From NCBI GenBank assembly GCA_023254175.1, contig JALQYJ010000001.1:24861-88860 (forward strand): DNA of 64,000 nucleotides, given 5' to 3'. Numbering within the stretch: position 1 is the first letter of the stretch; each line of letters starts with the position of its first letter. Made by a program: the position numbers and the translations under genes. Under the pieces are notes generated by a model that was not told the origin of the DNA, searched no databases, and worked only from the letters and a program-made list of their open reading frames with translations. Origin of the DNA: Runella sp. GTDB lineage: Bacteria; Bacteroidota; Bacteroidia; Cytophagales; Spirosomataceae. Below, piece by piece: positions 9,435-18,022 of this stretch.

Positions 9435-10766
9435 TCAGTGAGGCATAACCTTTGTTGATATTCGGTAAAAACGAATCGTCAGAAAAACCGCCGAAAACGT
9501 AAGACCCGCCGACAATGATACCCAGACACCCTCTACGTCCATTTTGAACGTAAACGCTAGAAAATAACTCAGTGGCAATGAAATGACCCAATACGCAATG
9601 AGTGTGATAACCGTTGGCACGTTGACGTCTGTCAGCCCCCGTAATGCCCCCAAAGCTGTTACTTGTATGCCGTCCGACAACTGGAAAAAGCCCGCATAAA
9701 TCATCAACGTGGCTGCGATGGTTGTTACTTCAGGATTATCTTTGAGATATAGTGAAACTAAAAACTCGTTGCAAGTAAGGAACGTAACGCACCAAACACC
9801 CATAAAAGCGATGGTAAGAAGCAGAGCCGCTGTACCCGCTTGTTTGACCTTGAACGGATTTTTTTCGCCATAAGCCCGTCCCACGCGGATAGCCCCTGCG
9901 GAGGCAATGCCCGTTGCCATCATGTAAGTCGTAGAAGCCATGTTAATGGCGATTTGGTGGGCGGCAAGTTGGTTTTCACCCAGCCACCCAATAATGACTA
10001 CCGCCAACGAGAAGGCGGCAATTTCAAAAAAAAACTGAAACCCAACGGGAATCCCCAGTTGAAAAACTTTCTTTATCAATTTTCCTAGTGCCTGCTGATG
10101 GGAAGCCGTGAGGTAGGGCGTGAAGTTTTTGCTTCTATAAATATAAACCAAAATAGCGGCTGCCATGTAAATACGTGATAAAAGCGTTGCGAACGCAGCG
10201 CCGTTGAGCCCCATTTTTGGAAAAAAACCAATGCCATTTATGAATACCCAATTGAAAAAAGCGTTGAAAATCAGAGCAGAAACTGTAACCGCCATAGCCA
10301 CCCGCGTGAGCGAAAGCCCGTCGGCCAACTGACGAGCAGCGACAAATACAAGCAGTGGAAGTGTGGAGGCGCTTAAAATGTACAAAAACGGCTTAGCAAG
10401 CCGAGTGACTTGGGGTGTTTGACCAAAAAGGTGCATTTCGATTCCCATGAGTACGCCAGCGAGCCCTAGTCCTGTGCCAAGAATGAGGGAAACGATAAGA
10501 CCGGCTCTGAAAAGCTTTCCAATTTCGGTGGGGTTGTGTTGACCTTTGGCTTGAGAAATCAATGCTGCCACTACGCCTAAACCGCCAACGCCAATACTTG
10601 ACATCAAAAATGATAACGAATTGGCCAAGCCCGCCGCACCAAGTGGTATCGCGCCAAGATAGCGGCCTACCATTAGGTTGTCGGTCATTCCCATGAGTGT
10701 TACTCCAAGTTGGGCAATAATGATAGGGATACTTAACTTAATGGTTTCGCTGATTTCCTTGCGCAT
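9435..10766 (-). CDS. MATE family multidrug/Na+ antiporter
   Basis: Inner-membrane exporter with twelve predicted helices in two homologous MatE halves (IPIIIAQLGVTLMGMTDNLMVGRYLGAIPLGAAGLANSL at the start; GIPVGFQFFFEIAAFSLAVVIIGWLGENQLAAHQIAINMAS opening the second half). The family exports cationic drugs or metabolites using Na+ or H+ gradients. The ORF track starts at 10835 (MHPLPLLSC...). I prefer the ATG at 10766 (MRKEISETIKLS), because a -7 box lies at 10818-10825 and the extra 23 residues are polar and not family-like. Single gene; the serine-hydrolase pseudogene lies downstream. Confidence 0.93.
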   Translation of the reverse strand: MRKEISETIKLSIPIIIAQLGVTLMGMTDNLMVGRYLGAIPLGAAGLANSLSFLMSSIGVGGLGVVAALISQAKGQHNPTEIGKLFRAGLIVSLILGTGLGLAGVLMGIEMHLFGQTPQVTRLAKPFLYILSASTLPLLVFVAARQLADGLSLTRVAMAVTVSALIFNAFFNWVFINGIGFFPKMGLNGAAFATLLSRIYMAAAILVYIYRSKNFTPYLTASHQQALGKLIKKVFQLGIPVGFQFFFEIAAFSLAVVIIGWLGENQLAAHQIAINMASTTYMMATGIASAGAIRVGRAYGEKNPFKVKQAGTAALLLTIAFMGVWCVTFLTCNEFLVSLYLKDNPEVTTIAATLMIYAGFFQLSDGIQVTALGALRGLTDVNVPTVITLIAYWVISLPLSYFLAFTFKMDVEGVWVSLSAGLTFSAVFLTIRFYRISTKVMPH

Positions 10767-10817
10767 TCTGTTCTGATTTTGGCTATTCGTTGGCTGATGA
10801 TTGTCTGAACAAGACAG

Positions 10818-10825
10818 CAAAGGTA
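10818..10825 (-). promoter_or_regulatory. Candidate -7 box of the MATE gene promoter
   Basis: CAAAGGTA on the plus strand is TACCTTTG on the minus strand, an exact TAnnTTTG. Transcription would start near 10811, which excludes the longer ORF start at 10835 and supports the start at 10766. Confidence 0.5.
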
Positions 10826-10858
10826 GAGGATGCAAGCTGAATTGTTTGAATTAAATAG

Positions 10859-10866
10859 TAATTTTG
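10859..10866 (+). promoter_or_regulatory. Candidate -7 box for the exonuclease gene
   Basis: TAATTTTG matches TAnnTTTG, 22 nt upstream of the ATG at 10889. A TTTG at 10845-10848 is too close to be a canonical -33 element, so support is partial. Confidence 0.4.
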
Positions 10867-10888
10867 AGGCTTCAAGCTTCCTTATTGA

Positions 10889-11704
10889 ATGGCACATAAT
10901 CTCAAACTTAGAAAACCTTTGGCGTTTTTCGATTTAGAAACAACAGGGGTAAATATCCAAAAAGACCGCATTGTAGAAATCAGTGTGGTGAAAGCGCTCA
11001 TCAACGGTGAGACAGAAAGCAAAACCTTTCTAGTCAATCCTGGCGTCCCAATTCCGCTTGAATCAAGCCTTATTCACGGGATTTATGACGAAGACGTGAA
11101 GGACTGCCCAACCTTTAAAAACTTTGCTAAAACGCTCGCGCAGTTTTTGCAGGGCTGTGATTTGGCAGGGTTTAATTCCAACCGTTTTGATGTGCCGATG
11201 TTGGTGGAAGAATTTTTGCGTGCTGACGTCGAATTTGACATTAAAAACCGCCGATTGGTGGATGCTCAGCGTATTTTTCACATGATGGAACCCCGAAACC
11301 TCGCGGCAGCGTATAAATTTTATTGTGGCAAAGACCTCGAAAATGCCCACAGTGCGCACGCTGATACGGTGGCCACGTTTGAGGTGTTGTGTGCTCAAGT
11401 AGAACGATACGCTGGGGTGAAAATCAAGAACGACAAAGGGGAGTTGTATGAGCCTGTACAAAATGATGTAGAGGCATTGCATAACCTGACAGCAGCAAAA
11501 ATTGTAGATTTTGCCAATCGAATGGCCTATAACTCAAAAGGTGAAGAGGTTATCAACTTTGGAAAGCACAATGGAAAACGAGTAGTAGATGTTTTGGCTC
11601 AAGAGCCTAGTTACTACGATTGGATGATGAAAGGTGACTTTACTTTAGATACCAAGCGGAAATTGACCGAGATAAAAATGCGAGCTGCCTTTGGGAAAAA
11701 GTAG
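10889..11704 (+). CDS. DEDDh 3'-5' exonuclease (DNA polymerase III epsilon-like)
   Basis: Cytosolic exonuclease of 271 residues. The exonuclease motifs are complete: FFDLETTG (Exo I), GFNSNRFDVPML (Exo II) and HSAHADTVAT (Exo III with the catalytic His and Asp). After about residue 205 comes a separate small domain (VINFGKHNGKRVVDVLAQEPSYYDWMMKGDFTLDTKRKL) of the type found at the C-terminus of ExoX-like and related nucleases. It could act in proofreading, repair or RNA trimming; sequence cannot separate these. The downstream neighbour is convergent and separated by an inverted repeat. Confidence 0.9.
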   Translation: MAHNLKLRKPLAFFDLETTGVNIQKDRIVEISVVKALINGETESKTFLVNPGVPIPLESSLIHGIYDEDVKDCPTFKNFAKTLAQFLQGCDLAGFNSNRFDVPMLVEEFLRADVEFDIKNRRLVDAQRIFHMMEPRNLAAAYKFYCGKDLENAHSAHADTVATFEVLCAQVERYAGVKIKNDKGELYEPVQNDVEALHNLTAAKIVDFANRMAYNSKGEEVINFGKHNGKRVVDVLAQEPSYYDWMMKGDFTLDTKRKLTEIKMRAAFGKK

Positions 11705-11727
11705 GTAGTGGTTAGTCCATGGTCGTT

Positions 11728-11787
11728 GGTCGATAGTCCATAGTTTGTAGAGAATGCTACTGTACCCAAAACTATTGACCATCGACC
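11728..11787. repeat. Imperfect 19-bp inverted repeat between convergent genes
   Basis: GGTCGATAGTCCATAGTTT (11728-11746) and AAACTATTGACCATCGACC (11769-11787) pair with two mismatches. A further GGTCG and TTAGTCCATGG precede it, so the element is internally repetitive. It lies between the convergent ends at 11704 and 11807 and shares the AGTCCA core with the element at 22229. Probable role: bidirectional terminator or REP-like element. Confidence 0.7.
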
Positions 11788-11806
11788 AGGGATTCTCGAC
11801 CCAAAA

Positions 11807-13069
11807 CTACGTCTTCAACTTCTTCTTTTTGGCCGCTGGAAACAAGATATTATTCAAAATCAAACGGTACCCTGCTGAATTAGGGTGTAGGTTTAAATCC
11901 GTAGGTTCTTCATTGATTTCGTGGCGGTAATCTTCGGGGTCGTGGCCACCGTAGAAGGTAAAAAATCCTTTGGCGTACGTACTGTGAATGTAACGCGCTT
12001 CACCCGCTGCACGATTTTCAGCTAAAATAATCACTTCTGGTTTGATGTACTGCTTTTTGAAAGCCGTGGTTTGACCCATAAACCCTTTGATGATTTGCTG
12101 GTGATTTTGTGTCAACATGGTAGGAACAGGATCCCATTTAGCCGAAAACTGAAACAACGTAAAATAGTCGTTGGCTTCGGTCATGCCCCGTTCGTTGGGT
12201 TGGCTATCGACCGACGAAAACTCAATTTCGTAAGGATTGGTCACAACTTGAAAGTTTTGGAAGGCAAACGTCTGGCTAAAGTCGAGCTTCTTTTGGGCGG
12301 TTGGGTCGGTAGGGTCGCCATCATAAATCACGTCTGCAATGTCGGTATTTTGAGTGGCCAAAGCTACATCGTACGTGTCGGTGGCGTTGCACATGGCAAA
12401 CATATAGCCGCCACCTGCTACGTACTCTTGTACTTTTTTAGCTACGGCCAATTTGAGCTTAGATACCTTAGAAAAACCCCATTTTGTTGCAATATCCTCC
12501 GCTTCTCGCTTTTGCGCGCGGTACCAAGGGTAATCGCGGAAGTGGAAAAATTTGCCGTACTGTCCCGTGAAATCTTCGTGGTGAAGGTGTAGCCAATCGT
12601 ATTCCGACAGTTTGCCTTCCATGAGGTCGTCGTCATAGACAATATCATAAGGGATTTCGGCGTAGGTCATCACCAGGGTTACGGCGTCGTCCCAAGGTTG
12701 TTTAGTTTTAGGCGAATAAACGGCCACTTTGGGCGCTTTGTGGAGCTTTACATTGTCCATGTTGGCATCAGGTTGGGCAATTTCGCTTAAAATACCGCTT
12801 CCTTGTGCGTCAGAAATCACCTCGTACGAGATCCCACGGACGACCATTTCGTTGATGATTCGCTGGTTCCAATCCATCATAAAACTGCCTCCTCGGTAGT
12901 TGAGAAGCCAGTCGATTTCAGTATCGTAAGTACGCAAGACCCAATACGCAAGTCCGTATGATTTAAGATGATTTTTTTGGGCTTCATCCATCGGAATCAG
13001 AATCTTAGAGGCCAATGCCCCTTGTATCATGCCCAAAAAAATGATAAGTGGTAGGATGAACCGCTTCAT
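11807..13069 (-). CDS. Secreted Bacteroidota protein commonly named asparagine synthetase B
   Basis: Protein of 420 residues with a clear signal peptide (MKRFILPLIIFLGMIQGALA) and the family opening ASKILIPMDEAQKNHLKSYGLAYWVL. I recognise the family from Bacteroidota genomes, where it carries the name asparagine synthetase B. I see neither the N-terminal Cys of class II amidotransferases nor the ATP-pyrophosphatase SGGLDS motif, so that name is doubtful. The core (KVAVYSPKTKQPWDDAVTLVMTYAEIPYDIVYDDDL, then GGGYMFAMCNATDTYDVAL, then FFTFYGGHDPED) looks like a class I amidotransferase/ThuA-like flavodoxin fold; this is inference. It is probably periplasmic. Single gene, divergent from the permease at 13150. 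Confidence 0.75.
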   Translation of the reverse strand: MKRFILPLIIFLGMIQGALASKILIPMDEAQKNHLKSYGLAYWVLRTYDTEIDWLLNYRGGSFMMDWNQRIINEMVVRGISYEVISDAQGSGILSEIAQPDANMDNVKLHKAPKVAVYSPKTKQPWDDAVTLVMTYAEIPYDIVYDDDLMEGKLSEYDWLHLHHEDFTGQYGKFFHFRDYPWYRAQKREAEDIATKWGFSKVSKLKLAVAKKVQEYVAGGGYMFAMCNATDTYDVALATQNTDIADVIYDGDPTDPTAQKKLDFSQTFAFQNFQVVTNPYEIEFSSVDSQPNERGMTEANDYFTLFQFSAKWDPVPTMLTQNHQQIIKGFMGQTTAFKKQYIKPEVIILAENRAAGEARYIHSTYAKGFFTFYGGHDPEDYRHEINEEPTDLNLHPNSAGYRLILNNILFPAAKKKKLKT

Positions 13070-13149
13070 CGGTTTGTGGATTTAAATTTTCAGAATGACT
13101 TTTGTAATAACGAATATATCGCAAAAATCGTGCAGAACCAACCAATGCC

Positions 13150-14394
13150 ATGAACCTTATTGAAAACTTTCGTGAAGGGCTTCGCTCCATTCAATCCAAC
13201 ATGCTCCGAACTGTCCTGACGGCGTTGATAATTGCCATCGGGATAACGTCGCTAGTAGGTATATTAACGGCCATTGATGGAATGCAAAGCTCAGTAAATA
13301 ACAGCTTTGCTGATTTGGGAGCTAATACCTTCGATATCAGAGGCCCTCAACCTTTTCGTCGTAGAAATGGCGGAATGCGTTTTAAAGATTTTCCTTCTAT
13401 TACTTATCGTCAATCTATGCAGTACAAACGCGAAATTAAGGATACTTACAATGCGCAAGTTTCAATCTCTTCAAACATAAGCGGAGCTGTACAGGTAAAA
13501 TATAAGTCGGTACAAACCAACCCCAATACTCGAGTAGTTGGGATTGACGACAACTTTATGGCAATTAAAGGATATAAGCTTACCAACGGACGTAATTTCT
13601 CCCAGACCGACCTAGACAATGCGCTTAACGTGGTCATTATTGGTTCAGAAATCGCCCAGAAACTCTTTGAAGGTAAAGTTAATCCCATCAATGAAGAGAT
13701 AGTCGTGCGAGGCAATCAGTATAAAGTGGTGGGAGTGTTGGATAAAAAGGGTTCGTTAACGGGGGGAGGAGATGATCGCGTATTATTGATTCCTCTGGAA
13801 AACGGGCGTGCCTTGGCGGCCAATCGTGAATTAACGTTTGATATTACTACATCGGTCAACAGTATGGAAGATCAAGAACTCATCATGGAAGAGGCGAGAG
13901 GAATCATGCGGCGAGTTCGGAAAGACCCTATCGGTAAACCCGACTCGTTCGAAATTGAAAGCGCGGATGCACTTGCCAAAAACTTTGAAGAAATATCGGG
14001 TTACTTGCGTGTAGGTGGCTTTGGCATTGGTATTATTACATTATTAGGCGCAGCTATTGCGTTGATGAATATTATGCTAGTATCAGTCACAGAGCGAACC
14101 CGAGAAATAGGTATTCGGAAGTCGCTTGGCGCTACCCCTCGTCTAATTCGCTTACAGTTTTTGATGGAGGCGATTGTGGTATGTATTTTGGGTGGTATTG
14201 GCGGACTTATCTTAGGAATCATTGTAGGAAACATCATAGCGAAAGTTATTAGTGAGAACGCAAGCTTTATTGTGCCTTGGTTTTGGATGATGATGGGGAT
14301 ATTGGTGTGTATCGTAGTCGGAATTCTTTCTGGAATTTATCCAGCCATAAAAGCCTCACGCTTAGACCCTATCGAAGCATTACGCTACGAATAG
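13150..14394 (+). CDS. ABC transporter permease, MacB/FtsX type
   Basis: Inner-membrane permease of 414 residues with the MacB layout: one helix at about 20-45 (MLRTVLTALIIAIGITSLVGILTAI), a large periplasmic MacB_PCD domain (about 46-285), then three C-terminal helices around the FtsX motif (LLGAAIALMNIMLVSVTERTREIGIRKSLGATPRLI) and the ending SGIYPAIKASRLDPIEALRYE. MacB-like permeases power mechanotransmission coupled to a MacA adaptor and TolC, exporting peptides or lipoproteins. No ATPase gene is adjacent, although MacB proteins usually have one fused or beside them. The TolC-HlyD pair about 4.4 kb away on the other strand may be its partner (inference). Confidence 0.92.
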   Translation: MNLIENFREGLRSIQSNMLRTVLTALIIAIGITSLVGILTAIDGMQSSVNNSFADLGANTFDIRGPQPFRRRNGGMRFKDFPSITYRQSMQYKREIKDTYNAQVSISSNISGAVQVKYKSVQTNPNTRVVGIDDNFMAIKGYKLTNGRNFSQTDLDNALNVVIIGSEIAQKLFEGKVNPINEEIVVRGNQYKVVGVLDKKGSLTGGGDDRVLLIPLENGRALAANRELTFDITTSVNSMEDQELIMEEARGIMRRVRKDPIGKPDSFEIESADALAKNFEEISGYLRVGGFGIGIITLLGAAIALMNIMLVSVTERTREIGIRKSLGATPRLIRLQFLMEAIVVCILGGIGGLILGIIVGNIIAKVISENASFIVPWFWMMMGILVCIVVGILSGIYPAIKASRLDPIEALRYE

Positions 14395-14426
14395 TGAAAG
14401 TTTTCTAAAATTTTTCAGTGTGAATG

Positions 14427-14457
14427 TTTGCATTTTAAATCTCAACCGCTACCTTTG
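14427..14457 (+). promoter_or_regulatory. Bacteroidota-type promoter of the tRNA-Leu gene
   Basis: TTTG at 14427-14430 and TACCTTTG at 14450-14457 are separated by 19 nt, a canonical -33/-7 arrangement. The predicted transcript begins near 14463, giving an 18-nt leader before the mature tRNA at 14481. This is the clearest promoter in the window. Confidence 0.85.
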
Positions 14458-14480
14458 CAGTCCCGTTTATACAACGATAT

Positions 14481-14564
14481 GCCCAGATGGCGGAATCGGT
14501 AGACGCGTTGGTCTCAAACACCAATGAGGTTACACTCGTGCCGGTTCGACTCCGGCTCTGGGTA
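14481..14564 (+). tRNA. tRNA-Leu (anticodon CAA)
   Basis: A full cloverleaf of 84 nt. The acceptor arm is GCCCAGA/TCTGGGT with one G-U closing pair, the D-arm is GCGGAATCGGTAGACGC, the anticodon arm is TTGGT-CTCAAAC-ACCAA (anticodon CAA, reads UUG), there is a long class II variable arm (TGAGGTTACACTCG), and the T-arm is GCCGG-TTCGACT-CCGGC. The discriminator base is A. CCA is not encoded. It stands alone, with its own promoter upstream and a terminator downstream. Confidence 0.97.
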
Positions 14565-14571
14565 CTCGGGT

Positions 14572-14601
14572 AAAACTCGAAGCGAAAGCTTCGAGTTTTT
14601 T
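14572..14601 (+). terminator. Rho-independent terminator of tRNA-Leu
   Basis: AAAACTCGAAGC and GCTTCGAGTTTT form a perfect 12-bp stem closed by a GAAA tetraloop and followed by a T-run. It starts 8 nt after the mature tRNA end. Confidence 0.95.
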
Positions 14602-14645
14602 GCTTTTATACCCTTGAAAAAAGTGTTTGCTTGGGAGGGGAGGCC

Positions 14646-14689
14646 AAACAACAGGCGGTTCAGAGATTGTTCTAAACCGCCTGTTGTTT
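14646..14689 (-). terminator. 15-bp hairpin downstream of lpxA
   Basis: AAACAACAGGCGGTT (14646-14660) and AACCGCCTGTTGTTT (14675-14689) form a perfect stem; AGA/TCT extends pairing into the loop. It lies 23 nt after the lpxA stop codon and ends the lipid A operon. The T-tract is short, so Rho-independence is not certain. Confidence 0.75.
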
Positions 14690-14712
14690 GCATGTAGAAA
14701 AACCATGTTGCC

Positions 14713-15513
14713 TTAGTCTTCGCTATCGACATGGGAAGCACTCGGTGCTTTGATAATTCCCCGCTCGGCACTACGAATAAAATCGACGATAAGGTCGCGC
14801 TCAGCTGATTCAGGGAGGTCTTGCTCAATGTGCTCTAATGCTTCCGTATTGTTGAACCCCTTGAGATACACATAACGGTAAATTTCCTGAATCTCGGCTA
14901 TTTGTTCGTTGGTAAATCCTCTCCGACGAAGGCCGATTGAATTTACGCCAGCGTACGAGAGTGGTTCGCGGGCAGCTTTGGTAAAAGGAGGAACGTCTTT
15001 GCGAACTAGCGATCCGCCTGAAATCATGGCATGAGGGCCAATTTTTACCCACTGATGAACCGAACTAGAGCCGCCAATGATTCCCCAATCGCCTAAGTGT
15101 ACGTGTCCTGCCAATTGTACGTTATTGACGATAATACAATAGTTTCCAATCCGACAATCGTGCGCTACGTGGGCGTAGGCCATGATGAGGCAGTGGCTTC
15201 CAATTTCAGTTTTGAGGTATTCTTCGGTGCCGCGACTAATCGTCGCGTACTCTCGAATTACCGTTTCGTCTCCAATGAACGTTTGTGTGTACTCTCCTTT
15301 AAATTTAAGGTCTTGAGGGGTAGAGGAAATGACTGCTCCAGAGTAGATTTTACAGTTTTTGCCAATTCGAGCACCTTCATTGATGATGGCGTGCGAACCA
15401 ATCCATGTCCCTTCACCGATTTCCACGTCCTTGTGAATCATGGCAAATGGCTCAATAACAACATTGGGGGCAATTTGTGCCTCAGGGTGTATATATGCTA
15501 ACGGTTGAATCAT
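14713..15513 (-). CDS. lpxA: Acyl-ACP--UDP-N-acetylglucosamine O-acyltransferase
   Basis: First step of lipid A synthesis: transfer of a 3-hydroxyacyl chain from ACP to the 3-OH of UDP-GlcNAc in the cytosol. The protein is built of hexapeptide repeats forming a left-handed beta-helix (IHPEAQIAPNVVIEPFAMIHKDVEIGEGTWIG) and carries the catalytic segment AYAHVAHDCRIGNYCII. The C-terminal helical domain contains the typical RRGFTNEQIAEIQEIYRYVY. I use the ATG at 15513 (MIQPLAYIHP), the usual LpxA start, rather than the longer ORF start at 15546. Last gene of HD–lpxD–lpxC/fabZ–lpxA. Confidence 0.97.
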   Translation of the reverse strand: MIQPLAYIHPEAQIAPNVVIEPFAMIHKDVEIGEGTWIGSHAIINEGARIGKNCKIYSGAVISSTPQDLKFKGEYTQTFIGDETVIREYATISRGTEEYLKTEIGSHCLIMAYAHVAHDCRIGNYCIIVNNVQLAGHVHLGDWGIIGGSSSVHQWVKIGPHAMISGGSLVRKDVPPFTKAAREPLSYAGVNSIGLRRRGFTNEQIAEIQEIYRYVYLKGFNNTEALEHIEQDLPESAERDLIVDFIRSAERGIIKAPSASHVDSED

Positions 15514-15577
15514 GTTGAATTGATAGTTTCCAGAGTGTTTTTTCAAAGCTTGAGGCTTTGTTAGGCTCTGTTGACCA

Positions 15578-16972
15578 TTACTTTTTTCTAACTAGGCTTG
15601 CGGTCATGTCAGCTTCGCATACAAGTTGTCCTGCTACATACCCTGCACCGTGCATTTTAACAATTCCACGCTTGATAGGCGCCGTAAATTCACACTTGAA
15701 GATAACGGTATCTCCAGGCACGACGTTGCGCCGAAAACGGCAATTTTCGATGGCAGCCAAGAAAGGCCAATAGTTTTCTGGGTCTGATTGCGAACTTAGA
15801 GCAAGAATAGCCCCCGTTTGTGCCATGGCTTCCATCTGTAAAACACCTGGCATGACGGGATTGTTTGGAAAGTGCCCAGTAAAGAAAGGCTCGTTCATGG
15901 TCACATTTTTAAGGCCTGCCACGCTATTTTCATCCATATAAACGATTTTGTCAATCATCAAGAACGGATAGCGATGGGGAAGAAGCTCACAAATGCGCTT
16001 CAAATCCATTACAGGAGGCATTTTAGGGTCGAAATGTGGCACAGGGCCTTTCGACGACTCCATGAGTTTTTTGATTTTTTTAGCCAAAGCTACGTTCGCT
16101 GCATGCCCAGGGCGAGCGGCTAAAATCTGACCTTTGATGGGGCGTCCTACCAATGCTAAATCACCCACAACATCAAGAAGTTTGTGGCGTGCCATTTCGT
16201 TAGGGTAGTGTAATTCTAGGTTGTTTAGAATTCCTACTTTTTTGTTTACCCCAATCGTAGGCTTGTTGAGTAACTGCGACAAGTAGTTTAGTTCACCTTC
16301 TTCTACATCACGGTCAACAATCACAATCGCGTTGGTCAAATCCCCACCTTTAATGAGGTTAGCTTTGTAAAGTGCTTCTAATTCGTGCAAGAAACAAAAA
16401 GTACGGCACGAAGCAATTTCACGCGAGAACGTTGTTAAGTCGTTGAGTGAGGCGTGTTGGCTGCTGATTACTTGTGAATTATAATCCACCATCACCGTAA
16501 GACGATAGTCGTTGAGTGGCAACGCAACCATCTCAATGTCTTTCTCCGCGTTTATGTAGCGTACAGGTTCTGGAATTTCAAAATAGTTACGCGAGGCATT
16601 TTGTTCGATAATTCCTGCCTCTTTCAACGCTTCTACAAACTTGATGGAGCTCCCATCCATGATGGGTGGCTCAGGGCCGTCAAGCTGAATAAGTACGTTG
16701 TCAATTTGCAACCCGACAAGCGCCGCAAGCGTATGTTCAACGGTGTACACGCGTGCTCCGTTTTGTTCGAGGGTCGTTCCCCGCGATACATCCACTACGT
16801 TGTCTACGTCCGCATCAATAATGGGCTGACCTTCCAAGTCAATACGTTGAAATTTATAACCGTGGTTAATAGCGGCGGGTACAAAAGTCATGGTTGCCGA
16901 TACACCAGTGTGCAACCCTACACCCGATACCGACACCGATTTTTCGATGGTTTGTTGTTTAATGTTCAACAT
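15578..16972 (-). CDS. lpxC/fabZ: Bifunctional UDP-3-O-acyl-GlcNAc deacetylase / 3-hydroxyacyl-ACP dehydratase (LpxC-FabZ fusion)
   Basis: Two enzymes in one chain of 464 residues. Residues 1 to about 305 are LpxC, the zinc deacetylase that commits lipid A synthesis (GVGLHTG start; zinc-site segments VEHTLAALVGLQIDN and MARHKLLDVVGDLALVGRPIKGQILAARPGHAANV). Residues from about 315 are FabZ, a hot-dog fold dehydratase (ELLPHRYPFLMIDKIV, catalytic GHFPNNPVMPGVLQMEAMAQTG). FabZ and LpxA/LpxC/LpxD share hydroxyacyl-ACP as a node, so the fusion ties fatty acid and lipid A flux. This fusion is typical of Bacteroidota. It starts 2 nt after the lpxD stop codon. Confidence 0.97.
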   Translation of the reverse strand: MLNIKQQTIEKSVSVSGVGLHTGVSATMTFVPAAINHGYKFQRIDLEGQPIIDADVDNVVDVSRGTTLEQNGARVYTVEHTLAALVGLQIDNVLIQLDGPEPPIMDGSSIKFVEALKEAGIIEQNASRNYFEIPEPVRYINAEKDIEMVALPLNDYRLTVMVDYNSQVISSQHASLNDLTTFSREIASCRTFCFLHELEALYKANLIKGGDLTNAIVIVDRDVEEGELNYLSQLLNKPTIGVNKKVGILNNLELHYPNEMARHKLLDVVGDLALVGRPIKGQILAARPGHAANVALAKKIKKLMESSKGPVPHFDPKMPPVMDLKRICELLPHRYPFLMIDKIVYMDENSVAGLKNVTMNEPFFTGHFPNNPVMPGVLQMEAMAQTGAILALSSQSDPENYWPFLAAIENCRFRRNVVPGDTVIFKCEFTAPIKRGIVKMHGAGYVAGQLVCEADMTASLVRKK

Positions 16973-16974
16973 TC

Positions 16975-18012
16975 CTATTGTTTGTCTTCGTTGATTTGTT
17001 TCTCTAAATCGTGTACTCTCTTCTCTAAAAGAGGCAGTTTACGGAATATCGCTGCCGAACGTAAGCTGTCTTTGAGTTCTAATGCAGGAGTTCCGTTGAG
17101 AGATAATCCTTCTTCCTCCCAAGTACGGGTTACGCCTGCTTGGCCACCCACTTTTGTTCCTTTGGGGACGGTAATGTGCCCATTAAAACCAGCTTGCCCA
17201 CCGATGACGCACTGCTCACCGATTTTGGTTGAACCTGCAATTCCTGCCTGCGCAGCAATGACAGTGTTTTTGCCAATTTCGACATTGTGACCCACTTGCA
17301 CAAGGTTGTCTAATTTTACTCCCTGACGGATAAAAGTAGAACCCATCGTAGCGCAGTCGATGGTTGTCCCTGCACCTATACTTACGTTGTCTTCAATTAC
17401 AACGTTGCCTAACTGTGGAATTGTTTTGTAAGAACCATCGGGAAGGGGGGCAAATCCAAATCCGTCACTTCCGATAACGGCATTGGCAAAAAAAGTACAA
17501 TTTTTGCCAATAATGGTATTGTTATAAATTTTTACTCCCGAATGAATGACCGTTCCGTCTCCGATTTTTACATTATCGCCAATGTAGGCTTGAGGGTAGA
17601 TCTTTACGTTTTTTCCAATCTTACAATTGCTACCAACGTAGGCAAAAGCACCTAAATAAGGGTTTTCGCCCAATTCGGAGCCTTCTCCAATGTAAGAAGG
17701 TTGCTCAATTCCTCGCTTGTCGCCTTTGATGATTCGCTCGTATTGTTGAAGAAGTTGAGTAAATGCAGTGTACGAACTTTCTACCCGAATAAGGGTAGTT
17801 TTAAACGCTTTTTTAGGTTCAAAGCTCTTATCTACGATTACTGCCGAGGCCTCAGTTGTGTACAAGTAAGGCTCGTATTTGGGATTTGAAAAAAAAGAAA
17901 TACTGCCTGAGATACCCTCCTCAATTTTTGATAACTGACTGATTCTTAGGTTTTCGTCACCTTCTATTTCTCCTCCGAGCAGTCCAGCAATCTGCTTGAC
18001 GGTAAATTCCAT
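16975..18012 (-). CDS. lpxD: UDP-3-O-(3-hydroxyacyl)glucosamine N-acyltransferase
   Basis: Third lipid A step: N-acylation of UDP-3-O-acyl-GlcN. The 345 residues comprise an N-terminal uridine-binding domain ([24 protein letters not shown], then [24 protein letters not shown]), a long left-handed beta-helix with catalytic His in [28 protein letters not shown], and a C-terminal helix that trimerises. Complete and normal in length. Cotranscribed with lpxC/fabZ (2-nt gap) and close behind the HD-domain gene (10 nt). Confidence 0.97.
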   Translation of the reverse strand: MEFTVKQIAGLLGGEIEGDENLRISQLSKIEEGISGSISFFSNPKYEPYLYTTEASAVIVDKSFEPKKAFKTTLIRVESSYTAFTQLLQQYERIIKGDKRGIEQPSYIGEGSELGENPYLGAFAYVGSNCKIGKNVKIYPQAYIGDNVKIGDGTVIHSGVKIYNNTIIGKNCTFFANAVIGSDGFGFAPLPDGSYKTIPQLGNVVIEDNVSIGAGTTIDCATMGSTFIRQGVKLDNLVQVGHNVEIGKNTVIAAQAGIAGSTKIGEQCVIGGQAGFNGHITVPKGTKVGGQAGVTRTWEEEGLSLNGTPALELKDSLRSAAIFRKLPLLEKRVHDLEKQINEDKQ

Positions 18013-18022
18013 ACGGTCTAAA

